A DNA stretch of 40,048 nt from Gamarada debralockiae (Eukaryota > Ascomycota > Leotiomycetes > Helotiales > Hyphodiscaceae). Shown piece by piece: positions 1-12,900 of the stretch. The stretch spans positions 1 to 40,048 of the forward strand of contig NXFV01000547.1 of the NCBI GenBank assembly GCA_002803225.1. Reading direction: 5' to 3'. A program made the translations under genes and the position numbers. Positions within the stretch are counted from its first letter, which is position 1. The number at the start of each line of letters is the position of its first letter. The notes below the pieces were generated by a model. That model did not search any database, was not told the origin of the DNA, and saw nothing but the letters and a program-made list of their open reading frames with translations.

Positions 1-485
1 ATAATATTGCCTTAGAATTAAGGTCTTACAACTATAGCCCTAATAATATAGCGCGCTTATAGCTTATCTAAGAGGTTACTATTAGTCTTATTAGACGAGA
101 TATATCTCAAAGGATAAGTCTAATCTAACGTTAATAGCTACTAATTAAATTTATCTTAGATTTAATATCTTTATTTAAAAGACGAGTTTTAAAGCTCTAA
201 TATAGTAAATTAGAGACTTAAAAACTAGAATTTCAAGTAGAGTATACTAGTCTAATATAAACTAGTTATAATTAAGTAGCCACTTCTTATACTCCTATGT
301 TTATAGACTAAGAGAGTACTATAAGGAGAACCAAACGCTAGACCTAAATAATTATAGGCTAGCCGGCTAAGCGAGGGCACCTTAGTATAAGAAAGATTAC
401 TATAACACCCGCTATAGGTCGCGTAAACGCTAATTATAGTGTCTAGGGACTAGTGTTTATACGCTTACACTAGTTTAGTCTTAGG
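1..485. repeat. AT-rich, RIP-like degraded tract
   Basis: Rich in TpA, with stops in every frame and no ORF of useful length. The composition resembles the tract at the right end of the window and differs sharply from the LTR that follows. I infer an old repeat mutated by RIP; the parent element cannot be recognised. Confidence 0.6.
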
Positions 486-705
486 GACATTGTAACGGGT
501 TGAACCCGATTGTTGTGCTTGGCGCTAAAGCGCCTGCGCTGTCATGTGAACGGGCGCACAGTTCATGCCACTGCCACTAGCGGCCGCAATAACCCCTTTT
601 ATTTCCTACGATGCAGATTCTTCTCCTTCCTTCGGTAGCTAATTCTTCTTGTAATACAAACGAGCTTTTGCACTGTATACTTTGCATTCGCCCCGTGACA
701 GACAT
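486..705. mobile_element. Solo LTR (210 bp) with 5-bp target-site duplication
   Basis: The element runs 491-700. It begins TGTAACGG and ends CCGTGACA, imperfect inverted ends with the TG...CA termini typical of LTRs. The five bases GACAT occur immediately before it (486-490) and immediately after it (701-705), a perfect target-site duplication of the length made by Ty1/copia and Ty3/gypsy integrases. No gag or pol coding follows, so it is a solo LTR left by LTR-LTR recombination. Unlike the DNA to its left it is not AT-biased, so it is probably young or escaped RIP. Confidence 0.85.
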
Positions 706-2423
706 AGGCTATGAGGCTCAAGAATACGCCAGTGATAAAAGGTAAGCTTATAGGGTGGGAATACTAACGAATAGTCAGAAAATAGCCGATAGGGCGATTA
801 GCCGATAGGGCGATTAAGTGAACGTTAAAGGTCAAAGGACTACTACCCGAATACTATACGTACCCGGGCTCATAACCTGTTAGCTATGAAGGTTAAGTAG
901 CACGTGATAATAGCGCTAAGACGAAAGAGGCAAGGTGTATAGCTAGCTGTAAGGCTAAATCGAGCAGTGGTAAAAAAGATACTTGAATTTGAACTTAGAG
1001 ATACTAAACTAACTAGAATACAGGAGGGTTATTATAACTAAGCTCTACCTAGCTCGGATACTAGACTACCTTCCTGTTCCAGAGCAACAATAAGTCCAAT
1101 GATCTTCCAGACCATCCAAACCTGTCACCGATATCCCAAAGAAGCTCAATTTCCTCCCATTCCCACTCCGTTGCCCCAAATCACCCTTGTATGAGTTGTC
1201 GGAAGGTTTTTGCATCCCAGTGATGCCTACTATGGCCTTGCCTACAAAGCCACTCCTCAGAGCGTTTATTGGTCTATTTGATATAGTAACTTTCGACTGC
1301 TGGCGCTAGGAGGTCCGCAACTGGCGGGCGATACTAGCCAGGGTGCTTTCTTTGTGTACTTCCTAAAACATCAAGCCACGGGTCTAGGGAGACAATACGA
1401 GTTGTCTTCCTGCATGCTGGTGTTGGCTTCAATGGCAGTACGGCAAGTATGTCAATGCGAAGCGGTTTAGATTTTGTACAGAGTTCAAAGCAATTGATGG
1501 GAAACCCCCACCAACAGGCCTCAGAGTATGTGTACGTATAAGAGGTGAACGGACGCACGATGCTAACCATTTCCCTAGATATGGATGATGGCAGATTGAA
1601 TGATCCAAGAGCAGGTATACTAATCTACTAATTTGTATGATTCTTTGAGAGTACAGTGTCAAATTTCAAAAACACATGGCTCACAGGCATGATTCTGCAA
1701 TCAACTGGCGAGGCTAATAGTCTGTATCGAAAGTTCAGGGGAAGCTGAGGGAGCCTTAGCAAGGAGTGATGTCCCACTCCCTGAGTCCAGAATCATGCCA
1801 AGACGCAGTATGGCAATGCGTCATCCGACTTACCAGTATGCTGAAAGAGAATGACGACGCAGAGGAGGCTGCGGATTCTTGTTTACTGGCTCAGCCCATC
1901 CTCCGCCCGGCATAATAACTCAAGCCATTTAGATAATGCAAAAGGGGCTCGGTACAGTGCTCGTACAGGCGTCCGGCAAAGCATTGTGAAATCGCAGCTC
2001 TGTGACCCCAGACACTCATGTGAGTCGTGAAATAATTATACAAGTAATGAAATTATCTGAGCCGCTGGCATATGCGCAACACACTATTAGATGAACGTCT
2101 AGAGTAAAACAGAGATGACGCACAACTTCGAAGCTGGCTAATGAAGTATTCAGGAATATCGGAGGAGGTATTTGAAGATGTGATCTACTCAGTTGCGTAC
2201 GAGACTTAATCTGTATCAAGAAAAGGTCGGAGCTTGAGAGAAGAGAACATTCTCTCTGCGCTGTGCAAGACTTCGATGGGCATTTATCTTAATATAACAG
2301 CGCTTTCGGATGACTCAGCACCAACAGACCATTATCTTCTGAGACATTCCTGTGTTCCTCCTCAAAATATCACCTGAGGATCAATGAACTCAGGTCTAGT
2401 CCACGCGGCAGCTTCAGCTCTCT
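706..2423. other. Intergenic, no recognisable gene
   Basis: Only short ORFs on either strand, none resembling a known family. A 16-bp unit (AGCCGATAGGGCGATT) is tandemly duplicated at 784-799 and 800-815. The part next to 2423 will contain the 3' untranslated region of the minus-strand gene that ends there. Confidence 0.5.
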
Positions 2424-5400
2424 TTATGAGATTCCAATACATACATAATCGCCCAAAACCAATGTTGCACAAGTCGATCCAACAGCCGGATTCCAAAGGT
2501 AAAAGTTGGCAAGAGTAATACCGGCAGAAGTAGCAATAGTACTACACTGGTCTCCGCTCACAACCAAGTGGAACTTATTACAGTTCGTTGCCATGCCCGT
2601 TTGGTACGGCGTAGGGAAAGGGCAAGAACTGAAACAGGTAAGGTCGTAGAGGCTGTATGAATTTATCCCATTAGTGTTGTATACAAACGAGGTCGCTCCG
2701 TAGTGTAAGTTACAGGCGGTACCATTGACAAAATACATGTTTGTACAGGTCGAAGTTGAGAAACATTCCGAGGCACAAGCTTGAATACTTGTAACATAAG
2801 GACTTCCGGAAGCACCGCTGTATGCGACAAGTAGACCTGATCCTGTAAGTGCTACTGAGTCAGCCTGTACATTACAGTGAGCCCCGGATGGTGTTGGCGA
2901 TATTAGAAAGGAATCCGTAAAACAGGACACGTTGTAGATGGCATATGCATTCACCCCACTGGTGTTAAGCACATACGACATTGTTCCGTAGTGTAAGTTG
3001 CAGTTGCTTCCGGCAACAAAATATATATTCGTGCAGGTAGCAGTTGCAATGCATTGCGCGGCACAAGCTTGGACACTTAGGACAAAGGGACTTGCAGAGG
3101 TGTATGCAGTAAGCAGACCTGTTCCTGTAAGGGCCACAGAATCGCCTAAAGCACCGCATACAACCCCGTAAGGTGTGGGCGATGCTATCGCGACACCTGC
3201 AGTGCACTACGCATAATTGTCAGTCTATTTTTGCCCAAGCTCGGGAAGAGGAGGAGGATAAAACGCCGCTGGACGAATCATATTATTTGTTTGAAGACGA
3301 GAACAAAGAATTTGAAAGAAAAGGCGTGTATACTGTAGCGGTGGTTGACGTTGACGAGGTCGATGAAGTTGAAGTTTTCGAAGATGTTGAGGTTGAAGAG
3401 GTCGATGAAGTTGAAATTTTCAAAGTTGTTGAAGTCGAGGTACTTTTCGTTATATGTGAAGATGTAGTGCTGGTCGAAGATGACGATATATTGACTGCGG
3501 TCTTGACGCCGTAAACTTCAATGGCCGAATTACCTCCACAAACTTCTTCCATGGTTCCAGTACAATTGGTACTACAACTCGACTCATTCAACAAGATAGC
3601 ATGGATCCCAATTGAGTTTCCACACCAACAATCGCTCCCTCCTTCTACGCCAAAGAAGCTGTACGTCGGCAAGCAGAAGGCAGCGCATGCTTCAATCGAA
3701 TTGTTACTCTGGCCAAGAAGACTCGCATTAGCAAGGGTGCGGGCTGTTGAGCTATCGGAGTAGCAGCCAAAATCACTGTAGTCGAAGGACAAGTCGTCGT
3801 CTGTTGGGCCGAACAGAGACACAGCTGTTGATCCTCCACATATCTCCGTAGAGTTGCCCGGGCAAACCGTGCTGCACATAGAGCTGGCGACTTGAGTTGA
3901 GTTGACTGAAATCTCAAATCCGCAGAGACAATCTGTTGAATTCTGAACGCCGAAATAAACATAGTCTTCGGCAGAACAGTATTGAGCGCACATCTCCACC
4001 GTCATAGTCGTATTGACATAACTGTCATCCAACAGGACGGCTGAGGCAGGGTTGGAGTTCGACCAGCAGCCTAAGGCTCCCCATGTAAAGTTGTTGTAGT
4101 AGCCATTAGGTCGTAATGGTGCTATGCAGTATGCGTCGCCGACAATAAGGGAGCTGGTACAGTTGGTTGAGTTGACTGAAGGATTGGCGATCGAAAAGAG
4201 GGATAAGCCAATTCCTGCGTTCAAAGTAATGTTGCCACATGTGTCGCCTGCCACAACAGTGTACCATCCGCCACATGAGAGAAGGCTTCCCGGAGCAACT
4301 GTCGCGCCGGATGGAGGGGCAACGAGAGTGGTGCCATATCCGGTGATCTCAGAGCCGGGGAAAGCGGATATATTGGTTGCCGTACCGGGAACGTAAGTTC
4401 CCCCTGCTGGGGACGCGCAAAGAACGGAGCCCATAGTATTATTAGCGATATGAAGATTATCACATCCCGAGTTGATCCAGGTGTTGTATTTTCTGATATC
4501 AGCAACCCCGGCGCTGTATGAGGCGGAAATGCAACTGTCATTACTCTGCAGAGCATAAGTTGCGCAAGTCAGAGGAAGGCACAACTCTTGGCCCGCAGGA
4601 ATATTAGTGCAATTAGTCAGGATTGTATTGCCGAAGAATATCGATGCTGACGAAACACTATTTGCAAGCGCAATTGAATCGCACGTGTCTGTGCTCTTCG
4701 TGAGGTAGTAATTTCCTGAGACACACCAGGGAGTTGATGTGGGGACTGGTATCGGAGGAAGCATTGTGGAGGTTGGCCCCTGATATGAACAAGCAGATAC
4801 CGCTGCTATAAGAGCTGTTTGATACCAAGTGTAGATATTGAATATAGAAAATGCACTTTGTTGCATCATCTGGAGGCGGCCAAGAAAGCAAGTTGAGCAC
4901 AGCTCCGACGTAGGCATGGTACTGAGGGAAGTCTGGAAGCTGAAATTATCGATGATATCTAGGATTTGTTAGCCTGTATGGACAAAAATTCTTGTTCGTC
5001 AAAAAAAGACTCACCACTGCAGTAACTCCCGTTTGATGCTTCTTGGCAAGTCTCATTATACCCATACCAGATATACCCACCGAGCATGGACAATGCAGCT
5101 CCAGAAGACCAATTATAACCAGCACAGTTGGTGTTGACACCACTATACCAGCTCGACAACGACTGACCACAGCTAGGATCACAAACCAGTGATTCAAGGG
5201 TAGTATTACCGAGGGGACCATGATAGCTGGGCGTTATCCATCGTTCCGTAGATGGATCACATTTGATTGTAGCTGTCAGAGCCGTCTTACAAGTGGCAGG
5301 GAAATTGGTGTTTGTCAGATTGTCGAGAGTGTAGAGTTGGTAACCAGTAAGATTCCTTGCACCAGCCGTTTGGTTGTCGCCACCCAGCCAAGCCAAGATC

Positions 5401-8400
5401 GAGGATGCATATCCGTTACGGTTCTGAGCAGCGATAATAGGGTTCCCACCGAAGGGGCTGATCATCTGGACAGCGCCAATAGTAATCAAGTTGTAGATCC
5501 AGATGTCGTAGCTCTGTTCCACATAGAAGTTGCTGTCTTGGCAGTTATTTTTACCGTTGTTAATGCAAGTCTGGCTATAATCTTGGAACCAGGAGTATAA
5601 TCCTGTGCTCAAGACATAGATGGTTGACGAGTCGATCATTCGGACACCCCATGAAAAAGCACATGTAACAGAGCCAGCTGCACAATTTGAGAACGTGGGG
5701 TCGTCGGCAAAAACGAGACCGTTTTGAAAGGGAGCTGGCGCTGCTGGTACAGTCTGAAAATATGGCGACTCCGTTTGGATTAAGCCCATGAATACGTTTG
5801 AAGCCCCTGAGAGTTGATACTGGTACAGAACATTATGTTCTACCGAAGTGCCCCAGAGCCATGTTGGACCCTGTGACTCTATCAAACAGCCCCTTGCCGA
5901 GAAGACGTTGATCTGATCTTGTGTGACTCTGTCCATGTCATGATCAGCAGTCCTGTAAAGCGTAAGTCACAACAAGTCGACATGTAGAATGGAGTTTGTT
6001 TCTCACCACATCCACACATTCTCCAAGTATGCCGAGGCCTGCTGTGTGATATGCAACAGAAGAGACGCCGCCATACAGCTGGTACTTTGAGTAGTGTTCG
6101 AACATTGTGCGAGCTGGAGGTCTGAGCCTATGGCACCACCTACACGGAAATGGGAATCTATAAGCTGTTAGCCTGATCTCTAGTTTTCTGCATTGGGTCT
6201 TACCCCATAGACCAGCAGATCCTTGAGTTGACTCGTGAACATTCCACTCCACGAGCACGGCTCCAGCTGTAGCACCCTGAACTGTGAACATCATGCACTG
6301 AATCTCAACAGGCCCAACAGATCCAGTAGTTCCCACCTTTACCGCTACATGGGGATTGGAAATTTTCGAAAACGCGGAACCGGTGGCCATGATTTGGGGC
6401 CAGGCTTGTCCAATTATTCTTGAGCCAACAGGGACATTGAGAGTGTCCGAGATCATATATATACCGAATGGGAAGTACACAATCGCAGATATATTTGCGG
6501 CTATGTCCAGGATATGGTTCAGAACGACCGTGTCATCACTTGAGCCGTCTCCCTTGGCCCCATAGGCTTTCACATCCATAAGTTGACTGTTGCCGAGTGT
6601 TGAGTAGTCTGGTCGCCTCCTTGTGAAGAAGAATGGTTGATCTGCGGTCGCATCGCCCTCCTGAACGAGTGAGGCAACCCTGGTCATAGCCGCAATGTTC
6701 TGGCCGTTTACGAATCCGGTCTGTCCAGCTGCACTGGTAACCTGTCCGAAGCCCCAGGAGTCAACCATTATTGTTGTCCCTGATTGGCCAGGAAAGAGAA
6801 CGACATTGGAGTGGCTGTCCAGGATGATGGTGGGAACATTGTCGAACGCCGAGTTCTGAAGCAGAAAGGACGTAGAATTATCGGCGTAAAGCGAAGTAGA
6901 TATTCCGAGATTCACGTTCAACATTACCACGTCCGTCACGGCCAACGAACCCACTCCTTGGCCATAGCCAGCCTGCAAGCTTGTCAGCAGGCCTCTTTCA
7001 GCTGAAGTTTTATCGACTTACCCCGCCAGCCCCACCAACAATGGTAATTCCTGTGCCACAATTTTCGATAACAAGATTTTGCATTGTCCAGCCCCAATCC
7101 CAGGATATCTGAAGGGCCGTCTGGGCATTCTGAAACCATAGACCACTGGCAGTGAACTGTTGGTTTCCCATGAAGGCTCTATATCAGACGTTAAAGGCTA
7201 TTCAGCAGCAACGCATCTCAAACAAAAGGACAACTAACCCAAATTTACCACCGATGAAGTACAAGTCTGCAAGGAAGCCTCCGCTTCCATTCTCCATATA
7301 AATTCCCTGAACAGCAAGTCAGACAACCCATCCCAGGAGTCAAGGAGATGAAGGGCTGCCCTGGCAATACTTACCTGCTGAGTGGTGGCAGAATTCACGC
7401 TTGGATCCGTCATGTAAAAGTAAATGTTTTCGAGTGAAGTGGCTTGTGCAACCTGCCAGTGAATGCAGCAAACTTGGGCGTTCTGAGGCGTCGCTCTGAC
7501 GTCAATAATAAGGTTTCGAATGCTACGAAGAAAATTGTTCGTGTTAATGTACCACTCCGAAGTCCCCCCAGTGTAGAAATCGGAGCTAATAACGCCCAGG
7601 CCAACGAAGCTTGATGAAGCCACAATTGTAGGAAGTGAAAGAGGATTCCCCAATATCTCAGTGTTGTAATATTGTATAATAGAACCACTGACGAGGTACG
7701 TTCCAGATGGGAAATAGACCGTTGCCGGATATATGGTGCTACTGCCACAGGAAGCGCCACATCTCCCACCAGAGGATATGGCCAACTGAATAGCAGCTGT
7801 GTCATCAGTCACCCCGTCGCCTTTAGCACCGTAATTCTTCACGTTTCGCCAGACTTGGTAGCCAGCCGGAGCAAATGGACTTTCTCCAAGTTGTGGGATA
7901 GTCTCCTGCCAGAAAGTTGCAGCAGCTCTCTCAGATATTCCGGTACCCGCAACAATTGTCCCATTTGAGGTGATTTTGGGAAGTTCATTTATAGGCACAT
8001 ATCCCTCAAGCCCTGAGGGACGCTTGATCTTCTGTGACATGACGTTGGTATCATTCAACTTGGGAGCATACCGAGCCTTGAGACTGGCGATCATTGCCGC
8101 ATAATCCTCAGAATTAGTAACTGGCGGCGATGTTTCGGCCACGATTTGTGCCGCTTCTACGACCTCTGGAGGAATGGAGTAGGCCAGAGAAGAAGAGTTG
8201 GTAGATGTCGTCTGGTTCAAAGTGCTTTGGCGTTTGACTCGGCGGGTGTATTGAGATGTTGAGTTGTTGGAACCACCATAATCAAGAGGAGGGGGCTGCT
8301 GCGGAGCTTTCGCCAATTCGGAGCCATTAAGAATGGTGTGTTGATTGGCACGCGGGTTTTTCAGGATGCGAGCATTTGCAGGTGCCATAGCCTCCTGGAA

Positions 8401-8622
8401 TCGAGACACGATATCTCTAGCCTCTTCGAGGGACATCGACCCGTTGGTGAAGGTTGATCCATTGCGCTTGTAAAGAGAGTGGTGGAAGTCCTGGTGAGAG
8501 GGCTTGTGGACGGGAATGGATCCGGTAGCATTACTTGCTTGAATGCCATAGCAGACAAATAGAAAAATCAGAAGGAGCACTCGAAGAGCTGAAGGAGTGA
8601 CTGAGTTAGACTGGGAAGACAT
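2424..8622 (-). CDS. Secreted GH55 glucanase fused to LysM, WSC and PAN-like modules
   Basis: My model has eight exons: 8622-7375, 7306-7239, 7178-7022, 6972-6204, 6139-6007, 5952-5015, 4958-3334 and 3206-2424, total 5,721 nt (1,906 aa). All introns are GT-AG, and phases match at each join. The start at 8622 is chosen because a hydrophobic signal peptide (residues about 13-29) follows directly. A disordered N-terminal part has a dibasic RVKR site. Two pectate-lyase-like beta-helix halves, each opening with a YGAKGDG motif (about residues 264 and 627), are the GH55 exo-beta-1,3-glucanase architecture. A Cys-rich linker follows (CDPSCG about 1049), then LysM modules at about 1179, 1236 and 1334, WSC modules at about 1398 and 1500, a Ser/Thr-rich stretch (1594-1646), two PAN/Apple-like repeats (about 1656 and 1748) and a last LysM (about 1852). 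The likely role is binding chitin or glycans while cutting beta-1,3-glucan outside the cell. The least certain points are the 127-bp last intron and whether all modules form a single transcript. Confidence 0.82.
4959..5014 (-). other. Intron joining GH55 part to LysM part
   Basis: A 56-bp intron with a perfect GTGAGT donor at 5014, a GCTAAC branch site and a TAG acceptor ending at 4959. Splicing joins ...YCS to DIIDNFS in phase 1. The joined sequence then runs into an MPTSELCS motif that fungal multi-LysM proteins carry ahead of their first LysM. Unspliced, the GH55 frame ends nine codons after an apparent CSGE, which would wrongly split the gene into two. Confidence 0.8.
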
Positions 8623-9991
8623 ATTCGCGATAAAAAGAGTGTGGTCCCCAGGCGACAATGAGGATGAGAATGAGGAAGCAGAGAGCGTAGGTAGTCAGAA
8701 GGGACTGGGACTGAGGGACTCGAGCGTCTTCTCTGAAGCACGAAGGGGAGGATGGGAGTGGCATAGACTCGAGTTCTTTTGGAGCAAGGGAGAGCCCGCA
8801 CTCGCAGACGTCGGATAGCCTTCCCGCGCCTACATCTCTTCTGTAGGGATGCCGCTTTCACCTCAACCTGCGCGCCACAAAATTGTGAATAGAGTCAAGT
8901 GATATCTTTCCCCGCCAATTCTTCAGCGCTTCTTTTCTCTAACGTCGCTTCGCATTTCCAAATCCAGTATGTCGTGTTCGGAAGCTCCAAATGCGCTAGA
9001 ACGTATTCAGCTGAGGTTATATCTTAGGAAAGTTAGATAAAGTTCCAAGTCTACTCCGCAGTGAAGATATGGACATGGAGAGAAAGGCCACTGGAGGAGA
9101 AATGACGTCCGAAATAACCCCACGTGGTGCCGCGGTTGCACGGCCAAGCCGGCGCCAGGGACGACCCGCATTGTCCTTAAAGCTTAAATCTTAAATTGGC
9201 CCACTTATCCAGCCTATCGACCCCTTTTACTTCCTAAAAGGGATAAATGTGTTAGGGCTTCGGTGTCTTTGATACTTTTCCCACCAAAAAGTAAAATTGG
9301 AAAATTCTAACCCGGAAATTAGAATGCAGCTCCCCCAACCCGATATCACCTGCAGCCAGCAGGAAGGGACTATCACCTGCAGGTACACGGCTCGGGCGGG
9401 GCTCTTGCCCCGATCTTCGAATTTCGGAACCTTTTGATCGCACGTTTGAGACCTTCCTACGGAGGAGAAGCCATATCCGCTAAAAGTCTCATGTTTTAGT
9501 AGTCGCCAATGTCCACTTACAAGCCACAATTCGGGATATTGTACCGCCTTGCCGAGGCACTATTGCTGTCAGTGGACGACTCGTATCTTTGTCGAGTAAG
9601 ATGGCAACAATCAAAAACTCAAATATGGCTTGGCGCCTGACTCTTCGGCCGTTGAAGAGCTTTTGGCCCTTGTTTGCGAGGATTTGAGGCTTTCGGCGGT
9701 CATGAGTCCCAAAGAATCAATGGTAAGACGACGCTGCTTCAAAAGCTGGTGATATTTTCAGCTTCACATCGAAAATGGGTGCTAGTACCCCTGAAGGATG
9801 CATGCAACGCAAGTGAGAAGCGACTCTTGATTCCCCTCCTTCAGTCCCCCCGCGTCGTCCTCCTCTACGATGCTCCTCCTCTGACTATCTTTCTCTTTCT
9901 TGGTTCTATACGCTCCTTTGCTCAGCTCGAGTCCTAACTCAAAGTGCAACTCAGTCATTCTTTGTGGGTTGACTTCACACTGGTTTTCAAC
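8623..9991. promoter_or_regulatory. Divergent intergenic region of the glucanase and chitinase genes
   Basis: A 1.37-kb region between two start codons facing away from each other, so it must hold both promoters. Visible features are a CACGTGG E-box-like site near 9121, two copies of TATCACCTGCAG (9344-9355 and 9371-9382), and a long pyrimidine-rich tract at about 9835-9905 ahead of the chitinase start, common in fungal promoters. No convincing ORF lies inside. Transcription-factor assignments would be guesses. Confidence 0.55.
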
Positions 9992-12900
9992 ATGCCTTCT
10001 TTGCACCATCCTGCTCGTCTATTCTCTCTTTTCCTATTCGTCTTCGAACTCCTCTCTCTGGTGTCCTGCCAGGACTGTAGTGCTACCAACCTCTGTGCTA
10101 CCGGCTGTTGTAGCCAGTACGGATTCTGCGGAACTGATACAGCGCATTGCGGTACTGGATGTCTCAGCACTTGTAACTTCAAGCTTGGCTGTGATGCAAA
10201 CAATCCGTGTGCAAATGGCACTTGCTGCTCAAAATTTGGATTCTGTGGTCTCGGTCCGGACTGTGAGTGTGGAATTCTCCCTTTCCCCTTGTGGGGTTTT
10301 TGTATGCTGATTTAATGCCTTGCCAAAGACTGCAGTCCGACAAACTGTGAGACTGGATGTGATGCCAAGGCATACTGCGACCCCGGAGGATACGGAGCTG
10401 CGTATGTGAACGTAACCGAATGTCCTCTAAATGTCTGCTGTTCGCAGTGGGGGTATGTTAGCTCTAGACTCCCTGAATATTCCTTGAACTGAGAGAATTT
10501 AGATACTGCGGAACTACAGAAGAGTTCTGTGGTACTAAGACCGTCAACAGGCCGTCATGTTCCAATACAAACCCTATCCAAAGAGTTTTGGGGTATTATG
10601 AGGGATGGGCTGCTACCCGCAACTGCCAGGCCTTCTTCCCAGAGAATATCCCGGCTGGTGTCTATACCCACCTGAACTATGCTTTTGCAAGCATTGACCC
10701 CAACACCTTTGCGATTGTTCCAGCAAGCGCCGAAGACGTTGAACTCTATTCGAGGTTGACGGCTCTCAAACAGATAGACGACTCTCTGAAGGTCTTCATC
10801 TCCATTGGTGGATGGGATTTCAACAATGCCGGTCCGACCGCCACGACATTCTCCGATCTCGCTGCCTCGACTGCAAACCAGCAGAAGTTCTTCGTGTCGC
10901 TGATCTCGTTCATGTCCACCTACGACTTTGACGGTGTGGACATTGATTGGGAGTATCCGGGGGCCTCTGATCGCAGCGGTCGACGAGAGGACATTGCTAA
11001 CTATCCCACCTTCATCAAGAACTTGAAGGTTGCGCTTCAGTCGAACGGTGGAGGTCGCGATGGCTTGACCATCACCGTCCCAGTCTCATACTGGTACCTT
11101 CAAAATTTCGACATTGTAAATCTTGAGCCATGGGTGGACTGGTTCAATGTCATGTCGTATGATTTGCATGGCAAGTCAAGATTTCCGTTTTCAATGTCCA
11201 ACCTTAGCTAACCTACACCCAGGTCTGTGGGACAAAGGAAACAAATGGCTGGGGCCTTTCCTCAACTCGCATACCAACTTGACCGAGATCACAGAGTACA
11301 TGGATCTTTTCTGGCGGAATACCATCAATCCCAGCAAAATCAATCTTGGACTTGCATTCTACTCCCGTACCTTCGTTGCGAGCGATCCGAATTGTCTGGA
11401 GCCCGCTTGTACATTCGCTGCGGTTGGAGATCCGGGACCATGTACCAACAGTCTTGGGACTTTGAGCAATGCGGAACTCACCGACAAGATGACGCAGGCA
11501 GGAGCTACATCAGTCCTCAACCAAGCTGCGGCTGTGAAGATTCTGACTATTGGCCAAGAATGGATCACCTATGACGATGCAGATAGTTGGGCCCTGAAAA
11601 TTAAATTCGCTCGAAGTCAATGCATGGGCGGAGTCATGGTCTGGGCCGTCAGTGAAGACTACAACAATGGAACGTACTCATATCTGCTTCAGACCGCGAC
11701 TGAATATAGCTCTCCGTCGGTCTTCGTGCAGAGGAGTACTACAGGCGGAAACCCCGTCGCAGTTCCTAATCCAGAGGTGCTGCGAAATCAGTGTCTATGG
11801 GCAAACTGTGGCCAATCTTGTCCCAGCGGTTACACGACAGTGCCGCGGAAAGATCGAGGGGCCAAGAAGAATGAGGTGATGCAAGACGGCACATTCTGTC
11901 AGGGTGGCCAAGTGCGAGTATACTGCTGTCCGGCGAATGCGGTGATACCCGGATGTGGTTGGTACGATTTCAACAATGGGAAATGTGGGAAGAATTACAA
12001 TTCCGTCTGTCCTGCAGGCAGCACTTACGCATCTCAAGTTGGCTCGTATAACGATGCATGTGGGGACAAGCAAACCTTCCAGGTAGCTTGCTGCGACTCG
12101 GATTCGACAATAACATCAAGCTTAGGTTATGGCGATTGTGTGTGGGAGGGTACTCCCAAAAACTGCGGACATGTACTTGGTTGCCAGACTACCGGCGCCC
12201 AGACGGAGCTGTTACTGCGCTCACAACAGGGAAGTGGTGCGGAGTACTGCAATCTCTTAGCATTGGACGGCAGCGTATCAATAGCAGGCTACTCTCGAAA
12301 CTACTGTTGCAATCCTCCAGCATTAGGCAATGAGTGGACATCATGCACGAACGTGGTCCCGACCGCGAACGACGATGGGACTTGCAATGCGTACTGTCCT
12401 GACGGGACTGTCAAGATCGGTATGGAAAATTATGGCCAGGGAGACGGTTCGGTAAATTGCAAAGGCGGTTGGGCTCAGTGCTGCACTCCCGATTTCAGAA
12501 CACAAGGAAACGGCTCCGGCGACAGTGATACAGTGTACATTGAAGCTCTCCTGTATGTTGTGGCCAACGGTTGTGACTGGCCCTCCATCGACACCACTCT
12601 GGCAAGAAGAAACATCGATGCTCTTGACCCGGCACTCAGGGCACGCGCCAGCCCTGATGCTACTTACCTCTGCCAAGTGGCTTTGGCGAACACCGAGAAC
12701 ATGTTTTTGAGTATCGGCAGTTTCGCAGGACACCACTCGGCTGTTGTTTTCGACGAAGCCATGACTTCCGCTGGTTTGAACAACATTCCAGCAACGTCAA
12801 TAGTAGCTCAGGCGACATACACTCTTCATACTGGTCCAGTGCAAACAGCGATAGTTGAGGGGACTCTCAACGTGCTCCAAGACCTCAATGCGAATCCTCA

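Noticed and set aside
784..815. 16-bp unit repeated twice, considered as a CRISPR-like or iteron array
   Set aside because: Only two copies without spacers, in a eukaryotic intergenic region; a simple tandem duplication.
3173..3514. 113-codon plus-strand ORF, very acidic with VDEVEV-type repeats
   Set aside because: It is the antisense of the Ser/Thr-rich linker of the LysM/WSC protein; the acidic repeat pattern is a direct product of the opposite-strand TCN/ACN codons.
4917..4959. Gene boundary between a GH55 gene and a separate LysM gene
   Set aside because: The LysM frame's first ATG is not followed by a good signal peptide, the gap is only about 40 bp, and a perfect intron bridges it in phase.
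9227..9529. 100-codon minus-strand ORF in the divergent promoter region
   Set aside because: No family resemblance, odd composition, and it lies in the intergenic region between two well-supported starts.
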